From Roseibium polysiphoniae (GTDB lineage Bacteria > Pseudomonadota > Alphaproteobacteria > Rhizobiales > Stappiaceae): a stretch of DNA of 64,000 nucleotides. The notes under the pieces are model-generated. The model had not been told where the DNA came from, did not search any database, and saw only the letters and a list, made by a program, of their open reading frames with translations. The stretch is from NCBI RefSeq assembly GCF_014842925.1, contig NZ_JACYXJ010000005.1, positions 310,001 through 374,000 on the forward strand, written 5' to 3'. This document shows, piece by piece, positions 54,384 through 63,822 of the stretch. Position 1 is the first letter of the stretch, and every line of letters begins with the position of its first letter. Made by a program: the position numbers and the translations under genes.

Positions 54384-55817
54384 TTACTTTGCCAGATAGA
54401 TCGACTGGATCTTCTTTGCGATGTTGCCAAAGGCGTTGATTAGCTCGTCTTGAGAATCAGCTGAGTAGAAATTACTATCCTCAGAAGCACATTGCTCCAT
54501 CAATTCTTCTCCAAAATCAGATCCTGTCGTTTCAAAGTAAATAGTAAATACCTCAATATTATTGCTCGCCATTTGCTCGCAAAATTCCAGACCACGAACC
54601 GCAGATTCATCGCTAATCGTAGAATCCTCATTATAATCTTCAGTCCAGACATCTTCGGTTGTTTCTGTTTCTGTGCATACGTATTTCCATTTATATTTAC
54701 CATTTTTTCTTTGAACCCACTCCCAATCACAATCTTCTTCAGTAACTGTAGTCTCTACTTCATCGAAATAATTGTTAAAATCACCGTCTGTCATAACGAT
54801 TGCAAATTTTAAAACATCATCATCATTGTATTCAGCTGGCGCGCTGTCTGAAGGCCAAAGAGAAGCCCACTTAGGTGAAAGAGTGTACCACCCCCACGAA
54901 ATACCTGTTTGGCCTGCCGTGCCACCTGACGCGGCTAGGGCATCAATTGCATCCGACAAGACTTCCCTGTTGGAAGTCAGAGGAATTAATTCTTCATCAG
55001 GACAGGATTCTCCCCAGGGAGTGCTGTCTTTACCGTTATAGACAAGGGCGTCGCCAGCCCCTTTAAAGAAAAGGGAATCTTCACCGTCATAATTGTAGAT
55101 CGCATCCGTGAAGCGTTCTGCACCCGGCCGCTCCGTCACACAATTACCAGATCCGGCGACATCATCGGTGACATCATCAGCATAGGACCCAAGATTAACA
55201 CCTTGAGAATAGGGTACAATCGAGATCCGGACCTTGCTGTCTGAATCAGATGTGCCATCAGGAATAAGCGTATCCAAAAGTTCCTGTGCAGCTTCTTGTA
55301 GAGAGTCTATGTCGTTTCTCATCGATCCGGTCGCATCGAGAATCAACGCAAGTTCAACATCGAACTTCGAATAATTCACCTCTGTCGACGAGGCCACGTC
55401 TATTGAGTCCGGACCGATCCCTCCAAGCCCGATAAAATAGGTCGGCACCGAGATCGACGTCGATACGGACACGACGCCGTCGTCCGGGTTGACGGTAAAA
55501 TCCATGTTGCTGACGGCGGCGGCAGAAAGACCGAGGGAGTCCAAATTGGCCGCGAAGACTTCCTCCAGCATTTCTTCGATCTCATCGTCACTCATGATGG
55601 TGGTGGATAGTTCCGCAGCCACCGCCAGCGCGGCTGCATCCAGTGCATTTGCCATGACTTCGCGGCCGTTGATCGCGCGTCCATAGTCAATCCCGGCGCC
55701 AGCGACAACGATGACGACGAGGCTCATAATGGCAAAAATCGGCAGAATCGCGCCGCGCGTATCATCGACAAGTTTTCGAGAGCTGCGGGCAATCCGTCTG
55801 GAAAAAGCCTTCAACAT
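54384..55817 (-). CDS. Tad-like pilus-assembly protein with von Willebrand A domain
   Basis: A 477-residue envelope protein. One N-terminal membrane helix (about 24-45, GAILPIFAIMSLVVIVVAGAG) with a TadE/TadG-like start is followed by a von Willebrand A domain: the metal-site motif is DATGSM (about 160-165) and MTDGD lies near 340. A very acidic stretch with four cysteines (about 340-450) follows, and its DNA (about 54480-54830) is visibly A+T-rich compared with the rest. GGAGA supports ATG 55817. Flp/Tad pilus genes are not nearby. Secreted or surface adhesion is inferred. Confidence 0.87.
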   Translation of the reverse strand: MLKAFSRRIARSSRKLVDDTRGAILPIFAIMSLVVIVVAGAGIDYGRAINGREVMANALDAAALAVAAELSTTIMSDDEIEEMLEEVFAANLDSLGLSAAAVSNMDFTVNPDDGVVSVSTSISVPTYFIGLGGIGPDSIDVASSTEVNYSKFDVELALILDATGSMRNDIDSLQEAAQELLDTLIPDGTSDSDSKVRISIVPYSQGVNLGSYADDVTDDVAGSGNCVTERPGAERFTDAIYNYDGEDSLFFKGAGDALVYNGKDSTPWGESCPDEELIPLTSNREVLSDAIDALAASGGTAGQTGISWGWYTLSPKWASLWPSDSAPAEYNDDDVLKFAIVMTDGDFNNYFDEVETTVTEEDCDWEWVQRKNGKYKWKYVCTETETTEDVWTEDYNEDSTISDESAVRGLEFCEQMASNNIEVFTIYFETTGSDFGEELMEQCASEDSNFYSADSQDELINAFGNIAKKIQSIYLAK

Positions 55818-55983
55818 AATCAGGTCTCCGGGTCACTTACCGGAAGATCCTTAAATCATTGGGCTTTCATTTTAGTAAAATTGACCAGAGAGATACCGTT
55901 AACGCCCAACGGAAAAGCCGGAGAAATCCCCGTCTTGGCACACATAGGCAGCGTCTCGCGGAAGCGTGATCTCTGTACGGAGC

Positions 55984-56541
55984 CTAAGGCTCCAGCTCTG
56001 TGTCCCAATACAGGAAGTCGAGCCAGCTCTCATGCAGGTAGTTGGGTGGGAAGCCCCGACCGTTGTTGTGCAGGTCCTGGATGGTCGGCTGAAAGGGCAT
56101 GTGCATCGGCCACATGTTCAGCTGTTCGCAGGACTTGTTGGCCTTCTTCAGATTGCACGGCGAACAGGCGGTAATCACATTCTCCCAGGTGGTCAAACCG
56201 CCTTTGGAGCGGGGGATCAGGTGATCGAAGGTAAGTTCATCCTTCGTACCGCAATATTGGCACTGAAATCTGTCGCGGAGAAAAACATTGAAGCGGGTAA
56301 AGGCGGGGTATCTGCTGGGTTTGACGAATGTCTTGAGGGAAACGACGCTCGGAAGTCGAAATTCGAAGCTCGGACTTCGAACCGCGGTTTCATATTCCGA
56401 AACGATGTTCACCCGGTCCAGAAAGACAGCCTTTACGGTGTCCTGCCAGGACCAGAGGGATAAGGGATAATAACTCAAGGGCCGGTAATCGGCATTCAGT
56501 ACCAATGCCGGATGGGCACCCGACGTAACCGCAATCGTCAC
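55984..56541 (-). CDS. HNH endonuclease
   Basis: A 185-residue HNH-domain nuclease. The zinc fingers CQYCG and CSPCN frame the HNH core FDHLIPRSKGGLTTWENVI. The N-terminal HPALVLNADYRPLSYYPLSLW is the highly conserved signature of a housekeeping-like alphaproteobacterial HNH family, unlike homing nucleases. GTG 56541 is chosen because GAGGA lies six to eight bases before it; the open frame to 56592 would start without a site. Role unknown, perhaps DNA repair. Confidence 0.88.
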   Translation of the reverse strand: MTIAVTSGAHPALVLNADYRPLSYYPLSLWSWQDTVKAVFLDRVNIVSEYETAVRSPSFEFRLPSVVSLKTFVKPSRYPAFTRFNVFLRDRFQCQYCGTKDELTFDHLIPRSKGGLTTWENVITACSPCNLKKANKSCEQLNMWPMHMPFQPTIQDLHNNGRGFPPNYLHESWLDFLYWDTELEP

Positions 56542-56784
56542 CTTCCGCTCCTCATGCCTGTCGAATGGCCTGCCATCCGGACATTCAGACAACAGGATCA
56601 GTCCTCATGAGACGAGAGTATTGTAGAGCGCTGGTGACACTCTTGTGAAGCCTGCAATCAACTTGTCAGGCACTTGTTCAAAAGCAGCGAAAACACGCGG
56701 TTAACGAAGGTTAACCTTTTGATTTTTTGTCGCTATCGCCTGAGGCGTCGAAATTCCAGCAAGGGCAACCGATAACAAATAAAA

Positions 56785-56807
56785 ACGGGCGCCTCATGGG
56801 CGCCCGT
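56785..56807 (-). terminator. Rho-independent terminator of leuC
   Basis: ACGGGCGCC and GGCGCCCGT form a 9-bp perfect stem with a five-base loop, followed on the minus strand by TTTTTATTTG. It lies 25 bases after the leuC stop. Confidence 0.92.
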
Positions 56808-56831
56808 CGATTTTTCAAAATTCCGGTCGAA

Positions 56832-58244
56832 TCACGACGTCGGCCAATCGCGAATGTCGACGAAATGACCCTCGATCGCAGCCGCTGCCGCCATCGCTGG
56901 CGAAACCAGATGTGTCCGGCCCTTGAAGCCCTGACGTCCTTCGAAGTTCCGGTTCGACGTCGAGGCACAGCGTTCACCCGGCTTCAGCTTGTCCGCATTC
57001 ATGGCAAGGCACATGGAACAACCCGGCTCACGCCACTCAAAGCCGGCATCCTTGAAGATCTTGTCCAGGCCTTCAGCTTCTGCCTGTTCCTTGACGAGAC
57101 CAGAGCCTGGAACAACCATCGCACTGACGTGATCGCTCACCTTGCGATCACCGACCATCGCAGCAGCTGCGCGCAGATCCTCGATCCGTCCATTGGTGCA
57201 AGATCCGATGAACACACGATCGACCGGGATGTCGGTGATCTTGGTACCTGGCTCCAGTCCCATGTATTCCAAGGCACGCCACTTCGACTTTCGGGTGTTT
57301 TCATCTTCAATCTCATCCGGATTGGGCACGACACCCGTAACCGAGGTGACATCTTCAGGTGATGAGCCCCAGGTCACAATCGGCGGCAAGTTGGCTGCAT
57401 CCAGCGTCACCACCTTGTCGAAGTGGGCACCTTCGTCCGAACGGAGGCTCTTCCAGTATTCAACAGCCATATCCCAGGCTTCGCCCTTAGGCGCCTTCGG
57501 ACGGCCCTTGATGTATTCGAAGGTCGTCTCGTCAGGAGCAATCAAGCCAGCGCGCGCACCGCCTTCGATCGACATGTTACAGATGGTCATACGACCTTCC
57601 ATAGACAGCGACTGGATCGCCTCGCCAGCATATTCCATAACATAACCGGTGCCGCCCGCGGTCCCGATCTCGCCGATGATCGCCAGGATGATATCCTTGG
57701 CGGTCACGCCCTCGGGAAGCTTGCCATTCACCTGGATCAGCATGTTCTTGGCTTTTTTCTGGATCAGCGTCTGCGTTGCCAGCACGTGCTCGACTTCAGA
57801 CGTGCCAATGCCATGTGCCAGCGCACCGAACGCCCCATGCGTCGACGTGTGGCTGTCACCACAGACAATCGTCATACCCGGCAAGGTAAAGCCCTGTTCC
57901 GGCCCGACGATATGCACAACGCCCTGGCGCTTGTCGTAAGCGTCGTAATACTCGATGCCGAACTCGCGGGTATTGTCCGCAAGAGCCGCGATCTGCGTCA
58001 CGCTCTGTGGATCGGGATTGGGCAGGCTGCGGTCCGTTGTGGGCACGTTGTGATCAACAACTGCCAGCGTCTTCTGTGGCTGACGCACCTTGCGGCCGGT
58101 CATGCGCAGACCTTCGAAAGCCTGTGGGCTGGTCACTTCGTGGACGAGGTGGCGGTCAATATAGAGCAGGCCGGTTCCATCGTCCTGCATGTCGACCAGA
58201 TGGTCGTCCCAGATCTTGTCGTAAAGCGTCCTGGCTTTAGTCAT
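56832..58244 (-). CDS. leuC: 3-isopropylmalate dehydratase large subunit
   Basis: A 470-residue iron-sulfur enzyme of leucine synthesis isomerising 2- to 3-isopropylmalate, working with LeuD (not in the window). Cluster ligands are in [10 protein letters not shown] and [39 protein letters not shown] is typical. ATG 58244 has AGGAGA six bases upstream. The 280 bases ahead contain a nested hairpin leader candidate. Confidence 0.97.
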   Translation of the reverse strand: MTKARTLYDKIWDDHLVDMQDDGTGLLYIDRHLVHEVTSPQAFEGLRMTGRKVRQPQKTLAVVDHNVPTTDRSLPNPDPQSVTQIAALADNTREFGIEYYDAYDKRQGVVHIVGPEQGFTLPGMTIVCGDSHTSTHGAFGALAHGIGTSEVEHVLATQTLIQKKAKNMLIQVNGKLPEGVTAKDIILAIIGEIGTAGGTGYVMEYAGEAIQSLSMEGRMTICNMSIEGGARAGLIAPDETTFEYIKGRPKAPKGEAWDMAVEYWKSLRSDEGAHFDKVVTLDAANLPPIVTWGSSPEDVTSVTGVVPNPDEIEDENTRKSKWRALEYMGLEPGTKITDIPVDRVFIGSCTNGRIEDLRAAAAMVGDRKVSDHVSAMVVPGSGLVKEQAEAEGLDKIFKDAGFEWREPGCSMCLAMNADKLKPGERCASTSNRNFEGRQGFKGRTHLVSPAMAAAAAIEGHFVDIRDWPTS

Positions 58245-58266
58245 TGGTTCTCTCCTGAAACCTGGG

Positions 58267-58322
58267 CGGTCCTTGTTCTTTATCGTCGCAAAGCAGCACT
58301 CAAGCTGCTGGCGTTTGGACCG
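58267..58322 (-). promoter_or_regulatory. Nested hairpin leader in the leuC 5' region
   Basis: Outer arms CGGTCC and GGACCG (58267-58272 and 58317-58322) surround an inner hairpin AGCAGC/GCTGCT (58292-58297 and 58304-58309, loop ACTCAA). It lies 23-78 bases before leuC. A possible short leader reading frame just upstream (ATG CAT TTG ...) codes for only two leucines, so classic leucine attenuation is not supported. The structure may still be regulatory. Confidence 0.35.
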
Positions 58323-58472
58323 TCCCTGAAAGATGCCGCGTCAAATGCATCTCCCCATTCTCCCGCAATTCAATGACTCATAGGGGGCCGTGAGGTCAAG
58401 CGGATTGACTTGAGCTTTTGTCAAGTGAGCTTGAAACCGCCGCAAATCTGGCGGCTATAGCCATTGAAGCAA

Positions 58473-58500
58473 AAAAGGCGGCCCCGAGGGACCGCCTTTT
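58473..58500 (-). terminator. Rho-independent terminator of rplS
   Basis: On the minus strand AAAAGGCGGTCC pairs with GGCCGCCTTTT (one wobble/mismatch region) and a T run follows. It lies 26 bases beyond the rplS stop. Confidence 0.85.
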
Positions 58501-58525
58501 CAAATTCCGCAAAAGAGCGCCAATC

Positions 58526-58996
58526 TTATTCAGCAGCTGCGTCTGCTGCATCTTTCTCGGCCTGCTTCTCAGCAGCCTTGACGGCCTTGGCAGCCGCCGC
58601 GTCAGCGCGGGTTGCTTCGTTCAGGCGCTTCGCGCGAGCGTTGGTTGCTTCAACGATACGAGCAGACTTACCGCGACGGTCGCGCAGGTAGTAGAGCTTC
58701 GCACGCCGAACCTTACCGCGGCGAACCACTTCGACGCCTTCAAGCATCGGGGAATAGATCGGGAACACACGTTCCACACCTTCGCCATAAGAGATCTTGC
58801 GAACGGTGAAGCTCTCGTTGATGCCGCCACCCGAACGGGAGATGCAAACACCTTCGTAAGCCTGCGTACGGGTACGTGTACCTTCCGTAACGCGAACATT
58901 GACCTTGATCGTGTCGCCAGGAGAAAATTCCGGCAGCTTGCGCTTTTCTTCGATCTTCGCCATTTCTTCGGCGTTGAGCTGTTCAATAATGTTCAT
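58526..58996 (-). CDS. rplS: Ribosomal protein L19
   Basis: A 156-residue 50S protein at the subunit interface. Core sequence [31 protein letters not shown] is standard L19, with an alpha-proteobacterial Ala/Lys/Glu-rich C-terminal extension. AAGGGA eight bases upstream of ATG 58996 is a good ribosome site. It follows trmD after 256 bases without a supported gene. Confidence 0.96.
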   Translation of the reverse strand: MNIIEQLNAEEMAKIEEKRKLPEFSPGDTIKVNVRVTEGTRTRTQAYEGVCISRSGGGINESFTVRKISYGEGVERVFPIYSPMLEGVEVVRRGKVRRAKLYYLRDRRGKSARIVEATNARAKRLNEATRADAAAAKAVKAAEKQAEKDAADAAAE

Positions 58997-59252
58997 GGCA
59001 TATTTCCCTTTTGATTTAGCAAAGCGGTCAGAGCGTCCAACTTGAAAAAGCGGGACGGATTCACCGTCTTCGGGCCATGTGACAATGCTCCAGGATCAAT
59101 GTTGGCCTTGGCCACGAAAACATCCACGCAAAACAACACGGAAATCCCCATCAGATCCATTCGCCGCGCGTGATACATCAAGATCGCGCGCTTGTCATGT
59201 GAATTCTGAATCCAATCAAGCTCTTGGCTGGAAAAATCAGCCACAGCGAAGA

Positions 59253-59960
59253 TTAATCGTCTGAATCCGTCGAGATATAGCGCTGCCACAGGTCCGGGCG
59301 GCGTTCCCGGGTCAGATCTTTGGCCTGCTCATGTTGCCATTCAGCAATCTTCTTGTGGTTGCCCGAAGTCAGGACTTCGGGAATTCGATGGCCCTCGAAG
59401 TCTGCCGGCCTTGTATATTGCGGATGCTCTAGCAGACCAGTTTCAAAGCTCTCCGTCGCTGCACTTTCCATGTTGCCCATGACGCCGGGTATCAAGCGGA
59501 CGACAGCATCCAGCATCGTGATGGCACCGATTTCGCCGCCGGAGAGAATGTAGTCACCGATAGAAATCTCTTCGAGATCACGCGCATCGATCACACGCTG
59601 GTCGACCCCCTCAAAACGTCCGCATACGATAATCGCACCGGGCCCTTCAGCCAGTTCGTGAGCCCGCTGCTGGGTAAGAGGCCGGCCGCGGGGACTCATC
59701 AGGATCCGTGGACGCGGATCATCTGCTGGCGCTGCGCTATCGATCGCCTTCGCCAGAATATCCGCACGCAGAACCATTCCGGCGCCTCCGCCCGAAGGCG
59801 TGTCATCCACGGATCGGTGCTTGTCGGTCGCAACATCGCGTATCTGCCGGGCTTCCAGCTGCCAAAGCCCATTCTCCAACGCCCGTCCTGACAGGCTATG
59901 TCCCAGCGGACCAGGAAACATTTCAGGATAAAGCGTCAGGATACTTGCCTTGAATGTCAT
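59253..59960 (-). CDS. trmD: tRNA (guanine-N1)-methyltransferase TrmD
   Basis: A 235-residue SPOUT methyltransferase making m1G37 in tRNA. Knot motifs [16 protein letters not shown] and [13 protein letters not shown] are present. ATG 59960 has AGAGA upstream. Usual rpsP-rimM-trmD-rplS order is kept, though a convergent VanZ-like gene stands between rimM and trmD. Confidence 0.96.
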   Translation of the reverse strand: MTFKASILTLYPEMFPGPLGHSLSGRALENGLWQLEARQIRDVATDKHRSVDDTPSGGGAGMVLRADILAKAIDSAAPADDPRPRILMSPRGRPLTQQRAHELAEGPGAIIVCGRFEGVDQRVIDARDLEEISIGDYILSGGEIGAITMLDAVVRLIPGVMGNMESAATESFETGLLEHPQYTRPADFEGHRIPEVLTSGNHKKIAEWQHEQAKDLTRERRPDLWQRYISTDSDD

Positions 59961-60104
59961 GGTGTCTCTTTCGCCACACTGGGATAAGGTATTGTTAACC
60001 TTAAATTTTATTTTCCCGCAATACCTGCAGAATGTCCCGCCCAGGTAGCATTGGATTAATCTTCAACGCCTTAGCTGAGACCTAAGTCTTTGGAGTCTAC
60101 GGCT

Positions 60105-60593
60105 GTGCCCATCCTGCGTTTCAAATTGCCCGGTTTCGTTCAGAGTCGTGTCGACCAACACTATCTCGATCTATCGCTGAGCCGTCTGCTGCCGCTCGCC
60201 TCGCTGATCATCTTCGGCATCATGGTCGGGCTGGTCTTCAACACCGGCGTGGGACATCCCTACGACAAGATCATACACGTTGGATTTTATGCGCTTTTGA
60301 CCCTGTCCATCCACACCCTGTTTTGTTGCAGGTTGCGGATTTCCGCCGTGGTAGCGTTCGCTATGGGGCTTGTTGGTGAAGCCGTGCAGGCCTTCGTCCC
60401 CCATCACCAGGCATCCTTGTCGGATGCTGTCGCCAATGGAATTGGCGTTGCAATGGTCGTCGCCGCAATTGCGCTCATCCGTTCAGAGGAAAAACAGGCC
60501 ATTCGCAGCCAGCCTGTCGAACTTGACCTCGAAGGCATGGGGCTTGAGCCCTTTCAATCAGACTCTTCTTCCGGACGCTCATCCGAGAAGTAA
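60105..60593 (+). CDS. VanZ-like membrane protein
   Basis: A 162-residue VanZ-family protein with about four helices. Typical motifs PYDKIIHVGFYALLTLS and GEAVQAFVPHHQASLSDAVANGIG are present. GTG 60105 is chosen because GGAG is nine bases upstream; a TTG at 60090 overlaps that site. It sits between trmD and rimM in the opposite direction and its last 40 bases overlap the end of rimM. Confidence 0.85.
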   Translation: MPILRFKLPGFVQSRVDQHYLDLSLSRLLPLASLIIFGIMVGLVFNTGVGHPYDKIIHVGFYALLTLSIHTLFCCRLRISAVVAFAMGLVGEAVQAFVPHHQASLSDAVANGIGVAMVVAAIALIRSEEKQAIRSQPVELDLEGMGLEPFQSDSSSGRSSEK

Positions 60594-61096
60594 TCTGCAG
60601 GCAAATCCACCGAGATCTCTCCAGCCTCAAGATCGATGCGCGGAACGAATGCCTTGGTAAAGGGCACGTAAAAGGTCTTCCCGCGTGCAGGCCGAATTTC
60701 CAGCAGATCTCCTGCGCCGAAATCCTGTACAGCCACGAGCTTGCCGAGCATCTCTCCATTCGCATCAAGAACGGAAAGACCGGTGAGGTCTGAATAGTAG
60801 AATTCGTCTTCTTCCGGGTCCGGCAGCTGGTCCCTGGAGATATAAAGCTCCAGACCATTCAGCTCTTCGGCCTGGTTCCGGTCCTTGATCCCCTCGAACT
60901 GGGTCACAACGACTGTTTTCTGCACCCGCGCCCGCAAGACTTCGAAAGTCCGCTTGCCATCCTTCGTGACCAAAGGTCCGTAGTCGGTGAAGGAAAGCGG
61001 GTCATCGCCAAAGGCTTTGACCCGCACTTCCCCGCGAATGCCATGGGCCGCGCCGATGCGGGCCATGAGGACCATGTCCTTGTCGACATCACCCAT
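60554..61096 (-). CDS. rimM: Ribosome maturation factor RimM
   Basis: A 180-residue 30S assembly factor binding S19. The start VLMARIGAAHGIRGEVRVKAF and the PRC-barrel region VLDANGEMLGKLVAVQDFGAGDLLEI are standard. Its acidic end overlaps the VanZ-like gene by 40 bases on the other strand. 47 bases from rpsP upstream. Confidence 0.95.
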   Translation of the reverse strand: MGDVDKDMVLMARIGAAHGIRGEVRVKAFGDDPLSFTDYGPLVTKDGKRTFEVLRARVQKTVVVTQFEGIKDRNQAEELNGLELYISRDQLPDPEEDEFYYSDLTGLSVLDANGEMLGKLVAVQDFGAGDLLEIRPARGKTFYVPFTKAFVPRIDLEAGEISVDLPADYFSDERPEEESD

Positions 61097-61143
61097 ATTG
61101 TGGTGCCATCCTCACAGCCATCCGGCGCAGACCAGATCGCATC

Positions 61144-61548
61144 TTATTCAGCAGCAGCTTCTTCACCACCCTCTGGGGCGGCCGCAGCTTCGGCAGCAGC
61201 AGCGGCTGCCTCTTCTTCAGCCTGCTTCTTGGCATCAAGGCGTTCCTGTGCCTTCTGACCAAGCTCTGCCTTCTTCGGGTTGTTGCGCGCCTCGCGCTTC
61301 AAAAGACCGGCAGCATCGAGGAAACGATGAACGCGATCGGTCGGCTGTGCGCCGGCAGCAATCCAGTGCTGAACGCGCTCTACGTTCAGCTGAACGCGAT
61401 CTTCGGAATCCTTCGGCAGCATCGGGTTGTAGGAACCAACCTTTTCGATGAAGCGGCCATCGCGCGGTGCGCGAACGTCTGCAATAACAATACGGTAGTA
61501 TGGGCGCTTCTTGGAACCGCCACGTGCAAGGCGAATTTTCGTAGCCAT
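61144..61548 (-). CDS. rpsP: Ribosomal protein S16
   Basis: A 134-residue 30S protein beginning [24 protein letters not shown], with the usual alphaproteobacterial Ala/Glu-rich C-terminal extension (about 85-134). GGAGA precedes ATG 61548. 20 bases from the chorismate mutase gene. Confidence 0.97.
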   Translation of the reverse strand: MATKIRLARGGSKKRPYYRIVIADVRAPRDGRFIEKVGSYNPMLPKDSEDRVQLNVERVQHWIAAGAQPTDRVHRFLDAAGLLKREARNNPKKAELGQKAQERLDAKKQAEEEAAAAAAEAAAAPEGGEEAAAE

Positions 61549-61568
61549 TTTTCAGTTCTCCAGTTTGT

Positions 61569-61898
61569 TCATTTGCCAGTTTCAGCGGCAATGGCTTCAT
61601 GGTGCCGAATGACTTCCTTCACGATGAAGTTCAGGAAGGTTTCGGCAAAATCAGGATCGAGATTTGCATCCACCGCAAGCTGGCGCAGGCGTTCGATCTG
61701 AACCTTCTCCCGCGCCGGATCAGCCGGCGGCAGGTCATTGGTTGCTTTCAGGACACCCACCTTCTGGGTGCATTTGAAACGTTCGGCGAGCATGTAAACG
61801 AGCGACGCATCGATGTTATCGATCGATGATCTCAGCAATTTCAGCTCATTGATGGCCAAGGATTGGCCCAATTGGCTTTCCGCGTCACTCACGCTCAT
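61569..61898 (-). CDS. Chorismate mutase (AroQ type)
   Basis: A 109-residue all-helical chorismate mutase converting chorismate to prephenate for phenylalanine and tyrosine synthesis. Catalytic residues are suggested by LRSSIDNIDASLVYMLAERFKCTQKVGVLK (Arg and Lys) and the FLNFIVKEVIRHHE end (Glu/Gln region). It shares ATGA with the ffh stop, so it is translationally coupled to ffh, a common arrangement in Rhizobiales. Confidence 0.92.
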   Translation of the reverse strand: MSVSDAESQLGQSLAINELKLLRSSIDNIDASLVYMLAERFKCTQKVGVLKATNDLPPADPAREKVQIERLRQLAVDANLDPDFAETFLNFIVKEVIRHHEAIAAETGK

Positions 61899-63448
61899 TT
61901 TTTCTTGCCTTTCCCCATGCCCGGCAGACCACCCAGGCCACCTGGCATTTTTGGACCGCCCAGGCCCGGCAATCCGGGCATGCCCGGAGGCATACCGCCC
62001 GCCATACCACCTGGGAGGCCCTTGGGCAGCTCCATGCCGCCGGGAAGCTGACCGGACTTGGCCATTTCCTCGAGCTGCTTGGGATCAACATTCGGCATGC
62101 CGCCCATGCCACCGGTAAGGCCGCCCATCATCTTGCCGAGCATGCCTTTGCCCTTGCCCATCTTCTTCATCATGTCCGCCATCTGGCGATGCATCTTCAG
62201 AAGCTTGTTGACCTCGGAAACATCCACACCGGCGCCAGCAGCAATACGCTTTTTGCGGCTGGCCTTGAGCAACTCCGGCTTGCGCTTTTCAAGCTTCGTC
62301 ATGGACTGGATGATGGCGACCTGGCGCTTGAACATCTTGTCGTCGATGTTCGAAGCCTCGATCTGCTTCTTCATCTTGCCGACGCCGGGAAGCATGCCCA
62401 TCATGCCCGACATGCCGCCGAGCTTTTCCATTTGTTTGAGCTGCTCCGCGAGATCATTCAGGTCGAAGTGACCCTTCTGCATCTTGCGCGCCATTTCAGC
62501 GGCTTTTTCCGCATCAATGGCTTCCGCTGCCTTTTCGACGAGCGAAACGATGTCGCCCATGCCAAGGATCCGGTCGGCAATCCGCTTGGGATGGAAGTCT
62601 TCAAGCGCGTCAGACTTTTCACCCGTACCGATCAGTTTGACCGGTTTGCCTGTGACCGCCTGCATGGACAGCGCCGCACCACCGCGGCCGTCGCCGTCCA
62701 TACGGGTCAGCGCAATCCCGGTAATGCCGACGCGCTCGTCAAAGTTCTTGGCGAGATTGACGGCATCCTGACCGGTCAGGGCATCGGCAACCAGGATGAT
62801 CTCGTGCGGATCAGCAGCTGCCTTCACCTCGGCCATCTCGGCCATCAAAGGCTCGTCGATGTGGATCCGGCCCGCGGTATCGAGCAGGACCACGTCATAG
62901 CCGCCAAGCTTTGCAGCGGTCATCGCGCGCTTGGCAATTTCGACCGGCCCCTGACCTTCGATGATCGGCAGGCTGTCGACGTCGTTCTGTTCACCCAGAA
63001 CCTTAAGCTGCTCCTGAGCAGCGGGCCTGCGCGTATCGAGCGATGCCATCAGGACCTTGCGCTTGTCGCGCTGGGTCAGCCGGCGTGCGATCTTCGCCGT
63101 CGTGGTCGTCTTACCAGAGCCCTGGAGACCCACCATCATGATCGCGACAGGTGCCGCGGCATTTAGGTCGACACCCTGGCTCTCCGCGCCGAGCATCTCG
63201 ATCAGCTGGTCATGGACGATCTTGACGACCATCTGACCCGGCGTGACCGATTTGACGACTTCAGCGCCAACGGCACGATTGCGCACCTTGTCCGTAAACG
63301 AACGAACGACAGGCAGCGCGACATCAGCCTCGATCAGCGCTCTGCGGATCTCACGCAGCGCCTCGTTGACATCGTTCTCCGACAGCGCACCGCGGCCGGT
63401 CAGCTTGTCGAATATACCGCTCAGTCGATCGGACAGGCTTTCGAACAT
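61895..63448 (-). CDS. ffh: Signal recognition particle protein Ffh
   Basis: A 517-residue SRP54 GTPase delivering membrane proteins to the membrane. N and G domains (P-loop GLQGSGKTTTTAKIA; DTAGR; TRMDGD) are followed by a Met-rich M domain (MQKGHFDLNDLAEQLKQMEK) and an unusual Gly/Met/Pro-rich C-terminal tail (about 430-517). ATG 63448 is chosen, with AAGGA seven bases upstream; the open frame reaches 63529. Confidence 0.97.
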   Translation of the reverse strand: MFESLSDRLSGIFDKLTGRGALSENDVNEALREIRRALIEADVALPVVRSFTDKVRNRAVGAEVVKSVTPGQMVVKIVHDQLIEMLGAESQGVDLNAAAPVAIMMVGLQGSGKTTTTAKIARRLTQRDKRKVLMASLDTRRPAAQEQLKVLGEQNDVDSLPIIEGQGPVEIAKRAMTAAKLGGYDVVLLDTAGRIHIDEPLMAEMAEVKAAADPHEIILVADALTGQDAVNLAKNFDERVGITGIALTRMDGDGRGGAALSMQAVTGKPVKLIGTGEKSDALEDFHPKRIADRILGMGDIVSLVEKAAEAIDAEKAAEMARKMQKGHFDLNDLAEQLKQMEKLGGMSGMMGMLPGVGKMKKQIEASNIDDKMFKRQVAIIQSMTKLEKRKPELLKASRKKRIAAGAGVDVSEVNKLLKMHRQMADMMKKMGKGKGMLGKMMGGLTGGMGGMPNVDPKQLEEMAKSGQLPGGMELPKGLPGGMAGGMPPGMPGLPGLGGPKMPGGLGGLPGMGKGKKK

Positions 63449-63822
63449 AAAAGGGTCCTTACCGTTGCAATTCCGGGATGATCTCCCGACCATATGGGGA
63501 CCACGAAGAACCGCGCAAAGCAGAAACACACCCGAGGGCGCATCGCGCTGTCGGGTGGTAACCTCCGGGATCTCTTTACACCTTTACGGGTCCCGGTCGG
63601 CGGCTCGAAATGTAGTCACTCATATGGAGTTGGAGCGGGTAATGGCCCAATTGCACCCGTGAGTCAAGGAAAAGCCTGTGCTTTCGGTCCTGGACAGCCA
63701 TGCATGCGCGTTGGGGCTTCGCACTTGCTTTGCGGCGCGGTTGGATCAATAAGCGTCGCGTATCAATACGTCCAAGATCATGCGCGGGCCTAGGCACGCC
63801 ATGTATAACGGGACATCGAGAC
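63449..63822. other. Intergenic region between divergent ffh and trkH-like genes
   Basis: About 370 bases without a supported gene. It holds a nested hairpin at 63530-63556 (ACCCGA/TCGGGT outside, GCGC/GCGC inside) that would be in the ffh leader. An SRP 4.5S RNA was looked for and not found. Confidence 0.5.

Noticed and set aside
56706-56719. TTAA-N6-TTAA upstream of the HNH gene as a CtrA site
   Set aside because: The spacer is six, not seven bases, so it does not match the full-site consensus.
58295-58345. Leucine attenuator leader peptide before leuC
   Set aside because: The only short frame with a plausible start has two leucines and no run of Leu codons.
58993-59289. 98-residue minus-strand open frame between trmD and rplS
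   Set aside because: It overlaps the ends of both neighbours, has no ribosome site or recognisable feature, and is most likely an untranslated spacer.
63449-63822. SRP 4.5S RNA next to ffh
   Set aside because: The conserved GGAAGCAGC-type tetraloop core and flanking helix were not found.
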